From NCBI GenBank assembly GCA_000437595.1, contig FR899840.1, forward strand, positions 1 to 31,931: DNA of 31,931 nucleotides. Reading direction: 5' to 3'. A program made the translations under genes and the position numbers. The notes below the pieces were generated by a model that was not told the origin of the DNA, ran no database searches, and saw only the letters and a list, made by a program, of their open reading frames with translations. This stretch comes from Faecalibacterium sp. CAG:74. Lineage in GTDB: Bacteria; Bacillota; Clostridia; Christensenellales; Aristaeellaceae. Below are positions 22,867 to 30,624 of this stretch, piece after piece (the first letter of the stretch is position 1; the number at the start of each line of letters is the position of its first letter).

Positions 22867-24090
22867 TCAAATCTTCGTTTCCAGCAGCTTCTTTTTGAGG
22901 TCGTTTTCCATCTGGTAGAGCGTCTTTTCGGCTTCGACACGCTTGGTGTGGCCTTCCTGCTGGATGGTCATCACCTCGCTGATGGTGTCGATGAGGCTCT
23001 GGTTCGTCTGCACGAGCGTCTCGATGTCGATGATGCCGCGCTCGGATTCCTTTGCCGTCTCGATGGTGCTCATTTTGAGCGTCTCGGCGTTCTTCTTCAG
23101 CAGCTCGTTGGTCATGTTCGTGACCGCGCGCTGTGCCTGCATCGCCTGCTGCGTGTGGTGCAGCCCAAGCGCCAGCACCATCTGGTTCTTCCACAGCGGC
23201 AGCGTGTTGGAAATGGTGGACTGAATGCGTTCCACCAGCAAGCTGTCATTGTTCTGCAAAAGGCGAATCTGCGGCGCCATCTGCATGGATACCTGACGGG
23301 TCAGCTTCAGGTCGTGGAGCTTTTTCTCGAAGCGGTCGCACTGCGCGGCAAGGTCGTTCGCCTTCTGCGCGTCCATCGCGTCGCCGGATTCTGCCGCCTT
23401 CGCCATCAGCTCCTTCAGTTCACCCTCGCGCACGCGCTGCAGTTTCTCTTCGCCCGCGATGATGTAGAGCGTCAGCTGGCGGAAATACGCCGTGTTCTGG
23501 TCGTACAGGCGGTCGAACATGGCAACGTCCTTGAGCAGCTGCGCCTGATACCCTTCCAGCGAGGTCGCGATATTTTCGACGTTCACATTCGCCTTGTTGT
23601 AGCGTGCCTTCATGCGCTCAATGCGGTTGTCGGCACTGTGGAAGATTTTGAAGATGCCCTTGGGTTCTTCCGCGTCCGCCTCAAAGCCCTTCAGTTCAAC
23701 GACGAGGTTTTCCAGCATCTTGCCGACTTCGCCTGTGTCCGACGTGCGGACGGCTTGCAGCGCGCTCTCGGAGAAATCGCTGATGTGTTTTTGCGCATCC
23801 GCGCCGAAGAGCAGCACATGGTCAGGGTTGGTGATGTCCAGCTTGGTCAGAAAGTCCTCAATCGCGGCGCGCTCGGCGGGGGTCAGCTGGCTTTGGTCGA
23901 GGCGGGGCGCGGTTGCTTGGGCGCTGGCCTGCGGCTGCGCGGCGGCAGCGGTCGGCGCGGCAAGCGGCTCAGATGTGGTTGATGCGGCGGCGGCGGGCTG
24001 CTGCTGAATGCTCTGCGCGGGGGCTGCGGACGGCGCGACGGGATCGGGAACATCCGGCGTGAGGGAAAGCATCGGGAACTGATCAGCCAT
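22867..24090 (-). CDS. TelA/YaaN family (toxic anion resistance) protein
   Basis: A 407-residue cytoplasmic protein of the TelA family, named for tellurite resistance but often tied to envelope stress. An Ala/Pro/Gln-rich N-terminal part (about 1-60) is followed by a long, mostly helical body with the family's conserved stretch from about residue 180 (LLKDVAMFDRLYDQNTAYFR) and QMAPQIRLLQNNDSLLVERI. The C-terminus is helical with many charged residues. GAGGAGG precedes the ATG. The gene follows xpaC by 32 bases, the same pair as xpaC-yaaN of Bacillus subtilis. The biochemical function of the family is not settled. Confidence 0.92.
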   Translation of the reverse strand: MADQFPMLSLTPDVPDPVAPSAAPAQSIQQQPAAAASTTSEPLAAPTAAAAQPQASAQATAPRLDQSQLTPAERAAIEDFLTKLDITNPDHVLLFGADAQKHISDFSESALQAVRTSDTGEVGKMLENLVVELKGFEADAEEPKGIFKIFHSADNRIERMKARYNKANVNVENIATSLEGYQAQLLKDVAMFDRLYDQNTAYFRQLTLYIIAGEEKLQRVREGELKELMAKAAESGDAMDAQKANDLAAQCDRFEKKLHDLKLTRQVSMQMAPQIRLLQNNDSLLVERIQSTISNTLPLWKNQMVLALGLHHTQQAMQAQRAVTNMTNELLKKNAETLKMSTIETAKESERGIIDIETLVQTNQSLIDTISEVMTIQQEGHTKRVEAEKTLYQMENDLKKKLLETKI

Positions 24091-24122
24091 GGGAAAATCC
24101 TCCTCGTGTATATTGATAATTG

Positions 24123-24989
24123 TTAATTCTGATAGAACTTCTTCTGCTGCCGGTCGGCTTCGGGAATATCCTCCTCCGGCATTTTCAGCACGGGTGCGCC
24201 CTGATTCATTTGCCGCGCCGCCGCTGTGCCGGATGTGTGCAAATCCGCCTGCTGCGTCGAATAGGGGACAGACGCGTTCTGCTGCTGTCGATTCGCCTCT
24301 TTCAGCGATTCGGACAGCACACTCTCCATGTAGCCGTCGCGCTTGAGCATCTGTTCCAGCACGTCCATATCCGCGCTCATGTCCAGCATGTCGTCCTTGT
24401 GCATGGCGTCAAGCTGCTTCTGCGCGGCTTGCAGAATCATGTCCAGCGCGTGGATGAGGTTCTCGCGCGTCGTGTTCATCTCGCTGTACGACACGCCGCG
24501 GGTTTTCATCGTGCGGTAGGACTGCAGGAGCTTGAGCGTCGTGGGCAGATAGTAGCTCATGAACTTGCGCATCCGGCTGGCCTCATTGGGGTCATCGACG
24601 ACTGTTTGCAGCATCTTGCGCACCAATTCATCGAGGTCTTTCAGCCGCCGGGTCATCACGAACTCGTCAATTTGCTCGCGCTCGGCGGCAATCTGGCTGA
24701 GCAAGTCCAGCCCGCCGGCGACGACTTCCTTCGCGCGCTGATCCTCCGGCGTACCCACCTGAATCACCGGCTCTTCCTTCACGCGCTCGCCATTCTCGGT
24801 GTGCAGCCCATCCAGCGGCGTCGCCATCGTCTCAATCAGCTTCTTCAGCCCGGAGGCAATGGCAAATCCGCCGACGAACCGCCAGAAGCCGGGAATCGGC
24901 AGAGAAATAATCCCCAGAAATGACACCCAGAACGCAATCTGACCGGCGATAACCGCCTTGGTTTCCTTTTTCTTCTTGGACTTGCTCAT
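24123..24989 (-). CDS. xpaC: XpaC family (5-bromo-4-chloroindolyl phosphate hydrolysis) membrane protein
   Basis: A 288-residue protein of the XpaC family. A Lys-rich N-terminus (MSKSKKKKETK) leads into one or two membrane segments (about 15-50, with SLPIPGFW between). A helical cytoplasmic part then carries the family's PTTLKLLQSYRTM motif (about 150-170). The family was named from a chromogenic phosphate assay in Bacillus, and its true role is unknown. It accompanies telA-type genes. The chosen ATG has AAGGAG six bases upstream. An ATG seven codons earlier (25010) lacks a good site. Confidence 0.9.
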   Translation of the reverse strand: MSKSKKKKETKAVIAGQIAFWVSFLGIISLPIPGFWRFVGGFAIASGLKKLIETMATPLDGLHTENGERVKEEPVIQVGTPEDQRAKEVVAGGLDLLSQIAAEREQIDEFVMTRRLKDLDELVRKMLQTVVDDPNEASRMRKFMSYYLPTTLKLLQSYRTMKTRGVSYSEMNTTRENLIHALDMILQAAQKQLDAMHKDDMLDMSADMDVLEQMLKRDGYMESVLSESLKEANRQQQNASVPYSTQQADLHTSGTAAARQMNQGAPVLKMPEEDIPEADRQQKKFYQN

Positions 24990-25134
24990 GGAAGTCTCCT
25001 TACTCCTCAATCAATCGCGGGATGCTGTCATTATATCGGAAAGCGGCGCGGATGCGCAAGGGGAAGCGGCGGAAAAATACGCTTTGCCGCCTGAAAAATA
25101 CACTGTGACCGCGCAAAACACAGCAACCCTTTCT

Positions 25135-25140
25135 ATTATA
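25135..25140 (-). promoter_or_regulatory. Extended -10 promoter of xpaC-telA
   Basis: Minus-strand TGCTATAAT with the -10 box TATAAT at 25140-25135. The -35 region is poor (TTCCTT). Transcription would start near 25128, giving a leader of about 140 bases. No clear promoter for the rightward DUF3794 gene was found in 25141-25257. A sporulation sigma factor could be used there. Confidence 0.65.
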
Positions 25141-25257
25141 GCACACTTGCCGGGCAAAAGGAAAGCACAAAAGATGAGAATTTCATGAAACTTGCGCGTT
25201 CTGCCGGGGGAGAATTGCGCATACCTTGTCCCGAACAACCGAAAGGAGGAAAACGCG

Positions 25258-26787
25258 GTGGATGCGCAGCTTCGGAAGGAAACGGTGACGATGGAGCAGG
25301 TGACGGCACACGGCGCGTCACAGGCGGTGGTGGAAGGCGAAATTACGCTGCCCGGCGGCCTGCGGGAGGAAACGCACGTCCTGCACGCGGGCGGGATGGC
25401 GGTGGTGGACAGCGCCGAAAGTGGGGCTGACCGCGCGACGCTCTCCGGCAAGGTGATTTTCCACGTCCTCTACACGCAGGGCGCGCCGAATCAGGTGCAT
25501 GTGGTGGAGGCGACGGCGGATTTTATCCACCAGTGCGATTTGTCGGGCGCGCAGCCGAAAGGTCGCGTACAGGCACAGGCGCGGGTGGAGCATGTGGATG
25601 CCTCAGTGCAGGGCGGGCGGCTGAATATGCGCGCGATTGTGCAGCTGGATGCCCGCGGCGCGTCCACGCAGGCGCTGGAGGTGCTCACAGGGGTGAATGC
25701 GCCGGGCGGCGCGGAAGTCACCACGCAGGAGATTGCCCTGCGTCGAACCGTCGCCAGCGGACAGGCGGATACGTTGCTCCGGGAGGAATTTGAGCTGCCG
25801 GAAGGCTTGCAGGTGCGCGAGACGCTCTGCGCGGACGCGGCGGCGCAAATCAGCGATATCACGGGCGGACAGGGGCGAATCGGCGTGGAAGGCACGGTGA
25901 CCATTTCGGCGGTGCACGCAAGCGATTTGCCCGGCAAGCCGCTTGTCGTCACGCACCATGAGGCGCCGTTCAGCCAGACGCTCGAGCTCAGCGGCGAAAG
26001 CGGTGATTTGCTTGATGCCCGCGTGACCGTGCGGGACGTCGCGGTCGCCAGTCAGGACGCGGGCGACGGAGGAAAGACGCTGCGGGCGGAAGTTCTCCTT
26101 GGCGTGCAGGGGACGGCGGATACGCAGGAGAAGCTGACTGTCCTGCGCGATGCGTACACCTATCAGGGGGCGGCGCTGACCTTTTCCGGGCGCGACGTGG
26201 TGATTCGCACGGGGCAAAGGCGCGCCTCTGCCGCTGAATCCGGCAAGACGACGCTGCTCCTGCCCGACGGCACGCCGCCTGTGCGCGGGATGCTTGCCGC
26301 GTTTGCCACGCCCATCATGACCGCGCAGGACAGCACGGGCAGCCGCCTGAACACCGAGGGAATGCTCGAAATCACCCTGCTGTACATGACCGACGAGAAC
26401 ACCGCGCCCGTGACCGTGCATCAGGAAACGCCGTTCCGCACGTCCTTTGCCGTCTCTGCCGCGCCGGACAGCATTCTGACCCTGACGGCGGATGAGGTGG
26501 AAGCCACGCCGATTACCTCCGACCGCGTGGAACTGCGCTACGTCCTCCGCCTGACCTGCGACGGCGTGGAGACGCAAAGTGCGCACCTGTTGACCGACGC
26601 GCAGGAAGAAGCGGCAGATGAGGTGGACGACGGGCTGTACCTGTGTTATTGCCAGAACGGGGAGGACTGGTGGAAACTGGCGAAGGAATACCGCGTGCCG
26701 CAGGAAAAGCTGCGGCGGCTGAATCCCGATTTGCCGGATGCCCTCAAAGCGGGCACGGGCGTAGTGGTGTGGAAGAAGAGCCAATAA
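25258..26787 (+). CDS. Triple DUF3794 (SPOCS) protein with C-terminal LysM, SipL-like
   Basis: A 509-residue protein with three repeated SPOCS/DUF3794 units (about 10-120, 165-290 and 325-450) and a C-terminal LysM-type domain (about 460-505: LYLCYCQNGEDWWKLAKEYRVPQEKLRRLNP). This architecture matches SipL of clostridia, which binds SpoIVA and is needed to encase the forespore in coat. No signal peptide is seen, which fits a protein made in the mother cell. The start is a GTG with AAAGGAGG eight bases upstream. An ATG at 25192 has no such site. SpoIVA is not in this window, so the SipL role is inferred from architecture. Confidence 0.88.
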   Translation: MDAQLRKETVTMEQVTAHGASQAVVEGEITLPGGLREETHVLHAGGMAVVDSAESGADRATLSGKVIFHVLYTQGAPNQVHVVEATADFIHQCDLSGAQPKGRVQAQARVEHVDASVQGGRLNMRAIVQLDARGASTQALEVLTGVNAPGGAEVTTQEIALRRTVASGQADTLLREEFELPEGLQVRETLCADAAAQISDITGGQGRIGVEGTVTISAVHASDLPGKPLVVTHHEAPFSQTLELSGESGDLLDARVTVRDVAVASQDAGDGGKTLRAEVLLGVQGTADTQEKLTVLRDAYTYQGAALTFSGRDVVIRTGQRRASAAESGKTTLLLPDGTPPVRGMLAAFATPIMTAQDSTGSRLNTEGMLEITLLYMTDENTAPVTVHQETPFRTSFAVSAAPDSILTLTADEVEATPITSDRVELRYVLRLTCDGVETQSAHLLTDAQEEAADEVDDGLYLCYCQNGEDWWKLAKEYRVPQEKLRRLNPDLPDALKAGTGVVVWKKSQ

Positions 26788-26792
26788 GCAAA

Positions 26793-26822
26793 CAGGTCGG
26801 AGGCAATCGCGCTTCCGACCTG
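26793..26822. terminator. Weak bidirectional terminator between DUF3794 gene and ispE
   Basis: Arms CAGGTCGGA (26793-26801) and TCCGACCTG (26814-26822). On the minus strand the hairpin is followed by TTTGCTTATT, on the plus strand only by CTTGGC, so it suits ispE better. Confidence 0.65.
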
Positions 26823-26831
26823 CTTGGCATA

Positions 26832-27707
26832 TCAAATTTGTTCGATGACGCTCTCCATGCACGTTTCGCACCGAAACACCCTGTCATACCGCTTTTCCAG
26901 CGCCGCAAACGCCGCGTCTGCGGATTCCTCCGTCTCGAACGCGCCGAACACCGCCGAACCGCTCCCGGTCATCAGCGCGGCTGCCGCGCCGCACTTCCGC
27001 AAATCCGCAATCGCATCCGCAATTGCTGGACGCATCTGCTCACTCACCGGCTGCAATACGTTCCCCAGTGCCGGGGACAGCGCGCGCAAATCCCCATCCG
27101 CCAAAGCCGCCTGCGCCGCGTCATTGTCCGGACGGAACGAAACCGCCTGCGCATGGTATGCCGCAAATACGTCGCGCGTCGAAAGCCCGCCGCACGGCTG
27201 AATCACCACCAGCGGGAAGCAGCGCCCGCAGGGGAGTTCCTGCATTGCTTCCCCAATGCCGCGGGTGCGGGTCAATCCGCCGCGGATGCAGAACGGCACG
27301 TCCGCCCCCAGCGTCAAGCCGACATCTTCCAGCTCCGCCCGCGTCAGCCTGGTTTCCCATAGGCGATTCAGCCCCACCAGCACGCCTGCCGCGTCGCTGC
27401 TGCCGCCGCCCATGCCCGCCCCAACGGGAATGTGCTTCTCGACATGAATGCGCGCCCCCAACGGACAGCTTGTTGCCTTTTGCAGCGCCCGTGCCGCCCG
27501 CAGCGCCAGATGATGCTCGTCCGCCGGGAGCAGCGGCGTGCCGCCTGTCGTCAGCGTGATGATGCCATCGGCCGTTTTCTCCAGCGTGATTTCGTCGGCA
27601 AGCGTCACGCTCTGCATCAGCATGTCCATCAGGTGGTAGCCGTCCGCCCGCCGCCCGGTAATATCCAGCGTCCAGTTGATTTTCGCCCGTGCTCCAATCC
27701 GCAGCAT
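26832..27707 (-). CDS. ispE: 4-diphosphocytidyl-2-C-methyl-D-erythritol kinase
   Basis: GHMP kinase of the MEP (non-mevalonate) isoprenoid pathway. It phosphorylates the 2-hydroxyl of CDP-methylerythritol. In 291 residues, the N-terminal ARAKINWTLDITGRRADGYH and the ATP-binding PVGAGMGGGSSDAAG (94-108) are diagnostic. The C-terminal MTGSGSAVFGAF completes the GHMP set. GGAGG lies nine bases before the chosen ATG. An ATG 15 codons earlier falls just downstream of the promoter -10 box and is rejected. The gene is divergent from the DUF1934 gene and alone on its strand. Confidence 0.95.
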   Translation of the reverse strand: MLRIGARAKINWTLDITGRRADGYHLMDMLMQSVTLADEITLEKTADGIITLTTGGTPLLPADEHHLALRAARALQKATSCPLGARIHVEKHIPVGAGMGGGSSDAAGVLVGLNRLWETRLTRAELEDVGLTLGADVPFCIRGGLTRTRGIGEAMQELPCGRCFPLVVIQPCGGLSTRDVFAAYHAQAVSFRPDNDAAQAALADGDLRALSPALGNVLQPVSEQMRPAIADAIADLRKCGAAAALMTGSGSAVFGAFETEESADAAFAALEKRYDRVFRCETCMESVIEQI

Positions 27708-27740
27708 AGCTTTTACCCTCCACAAAAGTGTCTTTCCTCT

Positions 27741-27790
27741 ATCATACGCCAAACGCGGTGATTGTGCAAGGCGAAAAAATGTGCTATACT
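27741..27790. promoter_or_regulatory. Divergent sigma-A promoters with overlapping -35 boxes (ispE and DUF1934)
   Basis: Minus strand: TTGCAC (27769-27764), 17 bases, TATGAT (27746-27741), for ispE. Plus strand: TTGTGC (27762-27767), 17 bases, TATACT (27785-27790) with extended TG, for the DUF1934 gene. The two -35 boxes share four bases, so the polymerases should exclude each other. Confidence 0.85.
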
Positions 27791-27852
27791 ATAAGCGCCG
27801 CCGACAAAAGGCGGCAAACCACACGTTCGGATACAGTCCGAGAGGAGCAGAA

Positions 27853-28311
27853 GTGAAGAAACAGGATAAAACGCCCGTGCTGATTAACCTGGTCAGCACC
27901 ATCCGCGACGAAGAGGGCGAGCAGGAAGCGCCGATGCAGCTGTTCTGCCGCGGAGAACTCAAGAAAACCGCCAGCGGCTATCTCATCCGCTATCAGGAGT
28001 CCATGCCGACGGAGGATGACAGCGAGATGGTGACGAGCGACGTGATTCTGTCGCTGTCCGAGCACCGCGTGACCATGAGCCGTCCCGGCGAATACGGCAC
28101 GACGATGGTGTTCGTGAAGGATCAGCGCTTTGAGGGCGCGTATCACACGCCGTTCGGGGATATGGCGATGGCGGTGTTCCCGACGCAGGTCAAGTGCCGC
28201 GCGGCGGACGACGCCGGGATGGTGCACCTCGAATATCAGCTGGATGTGCAGGGGCGCTTCACCGCCATGCACACCATTCACATTGACTATTGCGCGACGG
28301 GGGCGCAGTAA
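27853..28311 (+). CDS. DUF1934 (YwiB-like) beta-barrel protein
   Basis: A 152-residue protein of the DUF1934/YwiB family, small lipocalin-like barrels of unknown function. It is recognised from the pattern of the N-terminal strand (VLINLVSTIRDEEGEQE), MQLFCRGELKKTASGYLIRY and the end VHLEYQLDVQGRFTAMHTIHI. No signal peptide is present. The start is GTG with AGAGGAG seven bases upstream. An unknown gene and an MBL-fold hydrolase follow closely on the same strand. Confidence 0.8.
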   Translation: MKKQDKTPVLINLVSTIRDEEGEQEAPMQLFCRGELKKTASGYLIRYQESMPTEDDSEMVTSDVILSLSEHRVTMSRPGEYGTTMVFVKDQRFEGAYHTPFGDMAMAVFPTQVKCRAADDAGMVHLEYQLDVQGRFTAMHTIHIDYCATGAQ

Positions 28312-28313
28312 GC

Positions 28314-28799
28314 ATGTTGACGGCGCTTCGGCAGGAGCTGCAGGAGATGCTGGCAACCGTGCCGACGCTTCGCCGCCCGGCGCTGCGGCGGTCGGAGGAC
28401 GCGAACGCGCTCTTCGCGACGGATTTGCCGCTTTTGGCGGACGCGGCTGATTTCTGCCGACTGGCAGAGAAGCACGGCTGGCGGACGTGGATGCAAGGCG
28501 GCTGGCTGCTGCTGGACAAGCTGCCGAATCCGCCGGATATGCCGACAAAAATCCCCGACGCGCCGGGCGAACTCGGCTGCTGCCTGTCGCTGCTTGCGCG
28601 CCATCCGGATGATACGGCGGACGGCACGCTGCTTCGGGCACTGCTGAAATCGGCGGATGCGGGCGGTCAGGCGATGGAGAAATACTGCCGTATGCTGCAT
28701 CGGGATTTAGCGGCGCGCTTGCGGACGCACAATCCGCTGCCGGGACGCCTGCTGCCGTATCTCTGCCGCACGGCGGAAGAAAGGACGGGAAATCCATGA
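28314..28799 (+). CDS. Hypothetical protein, coupled to the MBL-fold gene
   Basis: A 161-residue protein not recognised. It is helical by composition, Leu/Ala/Arg-rich with several Cys (LGCCLSLLARHPDD, EKYCRMLHRDLAARLRTH). There is no signal peptide or membrane segment. The ATG lies three bases after the DUF1934 stop with no strong binding site, and the stop codon overlaps the next start (ATGA at 28796-28799), so all three genes are likely coupled. A short conserved-looking module WMQGGWLLLDKLPNPP sits in the middle. Confidence 0.7.
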   Translation: MLTALRQELQEMLATVPTLRRPALRRSEDANALFATDLPLLADAADFCRLAEKHGWRTWMQGGWLLLDKLPNPPDMPTKIPDAPGELGCCLSLLARHPDDTADGTLLRALLKSADAGGQAMEKYCRMLHRDLAARLRTHNPLPGRLLPYLCRTAEERTGNP

Positions 28800-29458
28800 T
28801 TATCAGCTGTATGGGGCACGCAAAATTTGTCATTGAGCTGGACAACGGCCTCCGCGTCGTCACTGATCCGTATGATGCGTCGTGCGGCTATCCCGTGACG
28901 GCGAATCCGGCGGATGTGGTGCTGGTGTCGCATCAGCACCATGACCACAACGCGGTCGAGACGATTCCGGGGAATCCGCGCGTGATTGACCGGGCGGGGG
29001 ATTTTGACCTCGGCGGCGGCGCGGCGGTGCGGGCGATAGAGGCGTACCACGATGAGCAGCAGGGGAAGCTGCGCGGCAAGACGCTGCTGTTCTGCCTGAA
29101 GGCGGAAGGGCTGACGGTGATGCACCTTGGTGATTTGGGGCACATGCTGACGACGGAGCAGCGGTTGCTTTTGGGCAGTGCGGATATCGTGATGCTGCCC
29201 GTCGGCGGGTACTACACGATGGACGCGCCGATGGCGAAGCAGGTGGCGGACGTGCTGCACGCGCGGGTGATTCTGCCGATGCACTACAAGACGGCGGCGA
29301 ATGCATCGTGGCCGATTGCGCCGGTGGCGGACTTCCTGCGCCTGTATCCGGAGAAAGCGGAGGAGCTGCCGCTGCTGCGGGTATCGGCGGGGGATTTGTC
29401 GTGCCAGCCGCGCTTGGTGGTGCTGATGCCGCTCAGTTTGGGGAATGTGAAGGCATAA
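28796..29458 (+). CDS. MBL-fold metallo-hydrolase (UlaG-like)
   Basis: A 220-residue metallo-beta-lactamase-fold hydrolase. The metal site is visible: H8 (CMGHAKF), SHQHHDH (45-51, with H46, H48, D50 and H51), HLGDLGH (D114) and PMHYK (H165). The short form without extra domains resembles UlaG-like and YtkL-type proteins, whose substrates are mostly unknown. It starts inside the stop codon of the preceding gene. A strong terminator follows seven bases after its stop. Confidence 0.9.
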   Translation: MIISCMGHAKFVIELDNGLRVVTDPYDASCGYPVTANPADVVLVSHQHHDHNAVETIPGNPRVIDRAGDFDLGGGAAVRAIEAYHDEQQGKLRGKTLLFCLKAEGLTVMHLGDLGHMLTTEQRLLLGSADIVMLPVGGYYTMDAPMAKQVADVLHARVILPMHYKTAANASWPIAPVADFLRLYPEKAEELPLLRVSAGDLSCQPRLVVLMPLSLGNVKA

Positions 29459-29465
29459 TGAAAAT

Positions 29466-29505
29466 GCCATCGGGAGCGAATTGCTTGCCCGATGGCGATT
29501 TTTTG
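29466..29505 (+). terminator. Terminator of the DUF1934-hypothetical-MBL operon
   Basis: Arms GCCATCGGG (29466-29474) and CCCGATGGC (29488-29496), followed by GATTTTTTGC. Confidence 0.92.
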
Positions 29506-29548
29506 CTTTTGGGGATTTTGATTTTCCCCATGCAGTGCGCTTTTGGAA

Positions 29549-29630
29549 GCAGGGGTTTCGCCTCCACAGAGGCGACCAGAGGGCATGAAAACAAACGAAG
29601 TTTGCGGTCGCCCTCTGGACTGCTTCGCCC
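29549..29630 (-). repeat. Family B structured repeat, copy 4 (inverted)
   Basis: On the minus strand: CCAGAGGGC pairs with GCCCTCTGG around the inner stem CAAAC-TTC-GTTTG. Hairpin 2 is TCGCCTC-TGTG-GAGGCGA, followed by AACCCCTGC. It lies beyond the MBL operon terminator and is inverted relative to the other copies. Confidence 0.85.
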
Positions 29631-29665
29631 GCTCTTCGGAAGTTACAGTATGGTTATGCTTATTC

Positions 29666-29700
29666 TTTTAGTTAGTGCACAAAAGGTACACAAACTAAAA
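29666..29700. repeat. Inverted repeat in an A+T-rich island
   Basis: TTTTAGTTAGTG (29666-29677) and CACAAACTAAAA (29689-29700) pair with one mismatch across 11 bases. They sit in 29641-29727, which is much richer in A+T than its surroundings and lies between two B repeats and two convergent gene ends. Function unknown. Confidence 0.65.
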
Positions 29701-29727
29701 ACTTTCGACAAAGATCAAGAAACATGG

Positions 29728-29850
29728 GTGCAGCCCGAAGGGGTCGAGGGGGCGATCGGAAAGCCCCCTCGTCGCCTCCGCCGAGGCGAAATCCCTGCCG
29801 CTCAGAAAGCCCCCTCGTCGCCTCCGCAGAGGCGAAATCCCTGCCGCTCA
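29728..29850 (+). repeat. Family B structured repeat, copy 5, with tandem 46-bp duplication
   Basis: A short-form B copy (CCCGAAGGGGTC, then GAGGGGGC pairing with GCCCCCTC). Its second half occurs twice in tandem, 29759-29804 and 29805-29850, with one base different in the hairpin 2 loop (CGCC versus CGCA). The last three bases are the stop codon of the leftward membrane-protein gene. Confidence 0.88.
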
Positions 29851-30624
29851 TGGCGCAGTGAGTTCCTCCTCAATGCCATCCGCGCTGATTGTCAGCGGGC
29901 GGCACAGCATCCACACGGCAATCACCAGCACCGACGCGTAGACCGCGCTCCCAGTCAGCCGCGTCATCAGCAGACGGAAAGAACCCTGCGCCGTGCCGAA
30001 GCGGTCAATCAGTGCCGATTGCAGCGTCAGCAGCGACAGCAGCGCCGCGACGAGCGACAGCACTTTCGCTGCCGAGAGAATCGGGCTGCCGAGCTTGCGG
30101 AAGCGAATCAGGTTCGAGATGGCAAGAAACATCATGACGAAGGTGTAGAGCGCGGAGAGGTAAATCAGGTGGCCGGGCAGGGCGGAGACGGACTGCCCCG
30201 ACACCATCAGCAGCGTCAAGCCGCCAATCGGCACATTCAGCGCCAGCAGCGACCACGCGACGCGCCGATAGCAGCGGGATTCGTGGCGCGGCAGGGCGTC
30301 CGCCGGCAGCTTCCGCCCGCGGTGGTGCGAGAGCGTCAGGTCGGTGCGGACAATGGCGAGCATCAGCGTGTAGATGCCCAGCGACAGCAGCCACACCGAC
30401 CCGCTTTGCAGACCAATCAGCAGGTTATAAGCCGCGTAAAGGTAGTTGAGCACCATCACCAGCTGCAAATTCACGCTCGCGCGGAAGATGCGATCCTGCT
30501 TGTACTGCACCGCCAGCGCGCTGCCCAGCAGCAGCCCCAGCGTACGGCGGAGGCGCTTATTGCTCGCTGATCTCCTTGGCGAGCTGCATGATTTCGTAGG
30601 CATACTTCTGTTTCCCCTTTGCAA
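29848..30624 (-). CDS. Hypothetical multi-pass membrane protein
   Basis: Up to 258 residues with about six hydrophobic segments (for example VLNYLYAAYNLLIGL, VWLLSLGIYTLMLAIV, SLLALNVPIGGLTLLM, LIYLSALYTFVMMFLAI and a C-terminal VYASVLVIAVWML). Not recognised. The ATG at 30624 (or 30603) lies inside the upstream gene. The residues before about 26 look unlike the rest, so translation may really begin later, for example at a non-ATG codon near LRRTLGLLLG. The stop codon falls within the last bases of a family B repeat. It is probably co-expressed with the small membrane protein upstream. Confidence 0.65.
   Translation of the reverse strand: MQRGNRSMPTKSCSSPRRSASNKRLRRTLGLLLGSALAVQYKQDRIFRASVNLQLVMVLNYLYAAYNLLIGLQSGSVWLLSLGIYTLMLAIVRTDLTLSHHRGRKLPADALPRHESRCYRRVAWSLLALNVPIGGLTLLMVSGQSVSALPGHLIYLSALYTFVMMFLAISNLIRFRKLGSPILSAAKVLSLVAALLSLLTLQSALIDRFGTAQGSFRLLMTRLTGSAVYASVLVIAVWMLCRPLTISADGIEEELTAP

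Noticed and set aside
22626..22940. Open frame of about 100 codons across the CRISPR-like repeat, containing LPAWGAWIEM
   Set aside because: The peptide is the well-known false translation of an I-C type repeat. There is no ribosome binding site, and the frame overlaps telA.
25192..25257. Upstream ATG start for the DUF3794 protein
   Set aside because: The extra residues lack a ribosome binding site, whereas GTG at 25258 has AAAGGAGG at ideal spacing.
29308..30570. Open frame of 420 codons through the repeats and opposite the membrane protein
   Set aside because: It crosses a terminator and two B repeats and has a low-complexity Gln/Arg-rich composition.
30557..30624. A frameshifted single gene joining the two membrane proteins
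   Set aside because: Both parts look complete (the small protein has its own charged tail and stop), so two genes are more likely, although the start of the second is uncertain.
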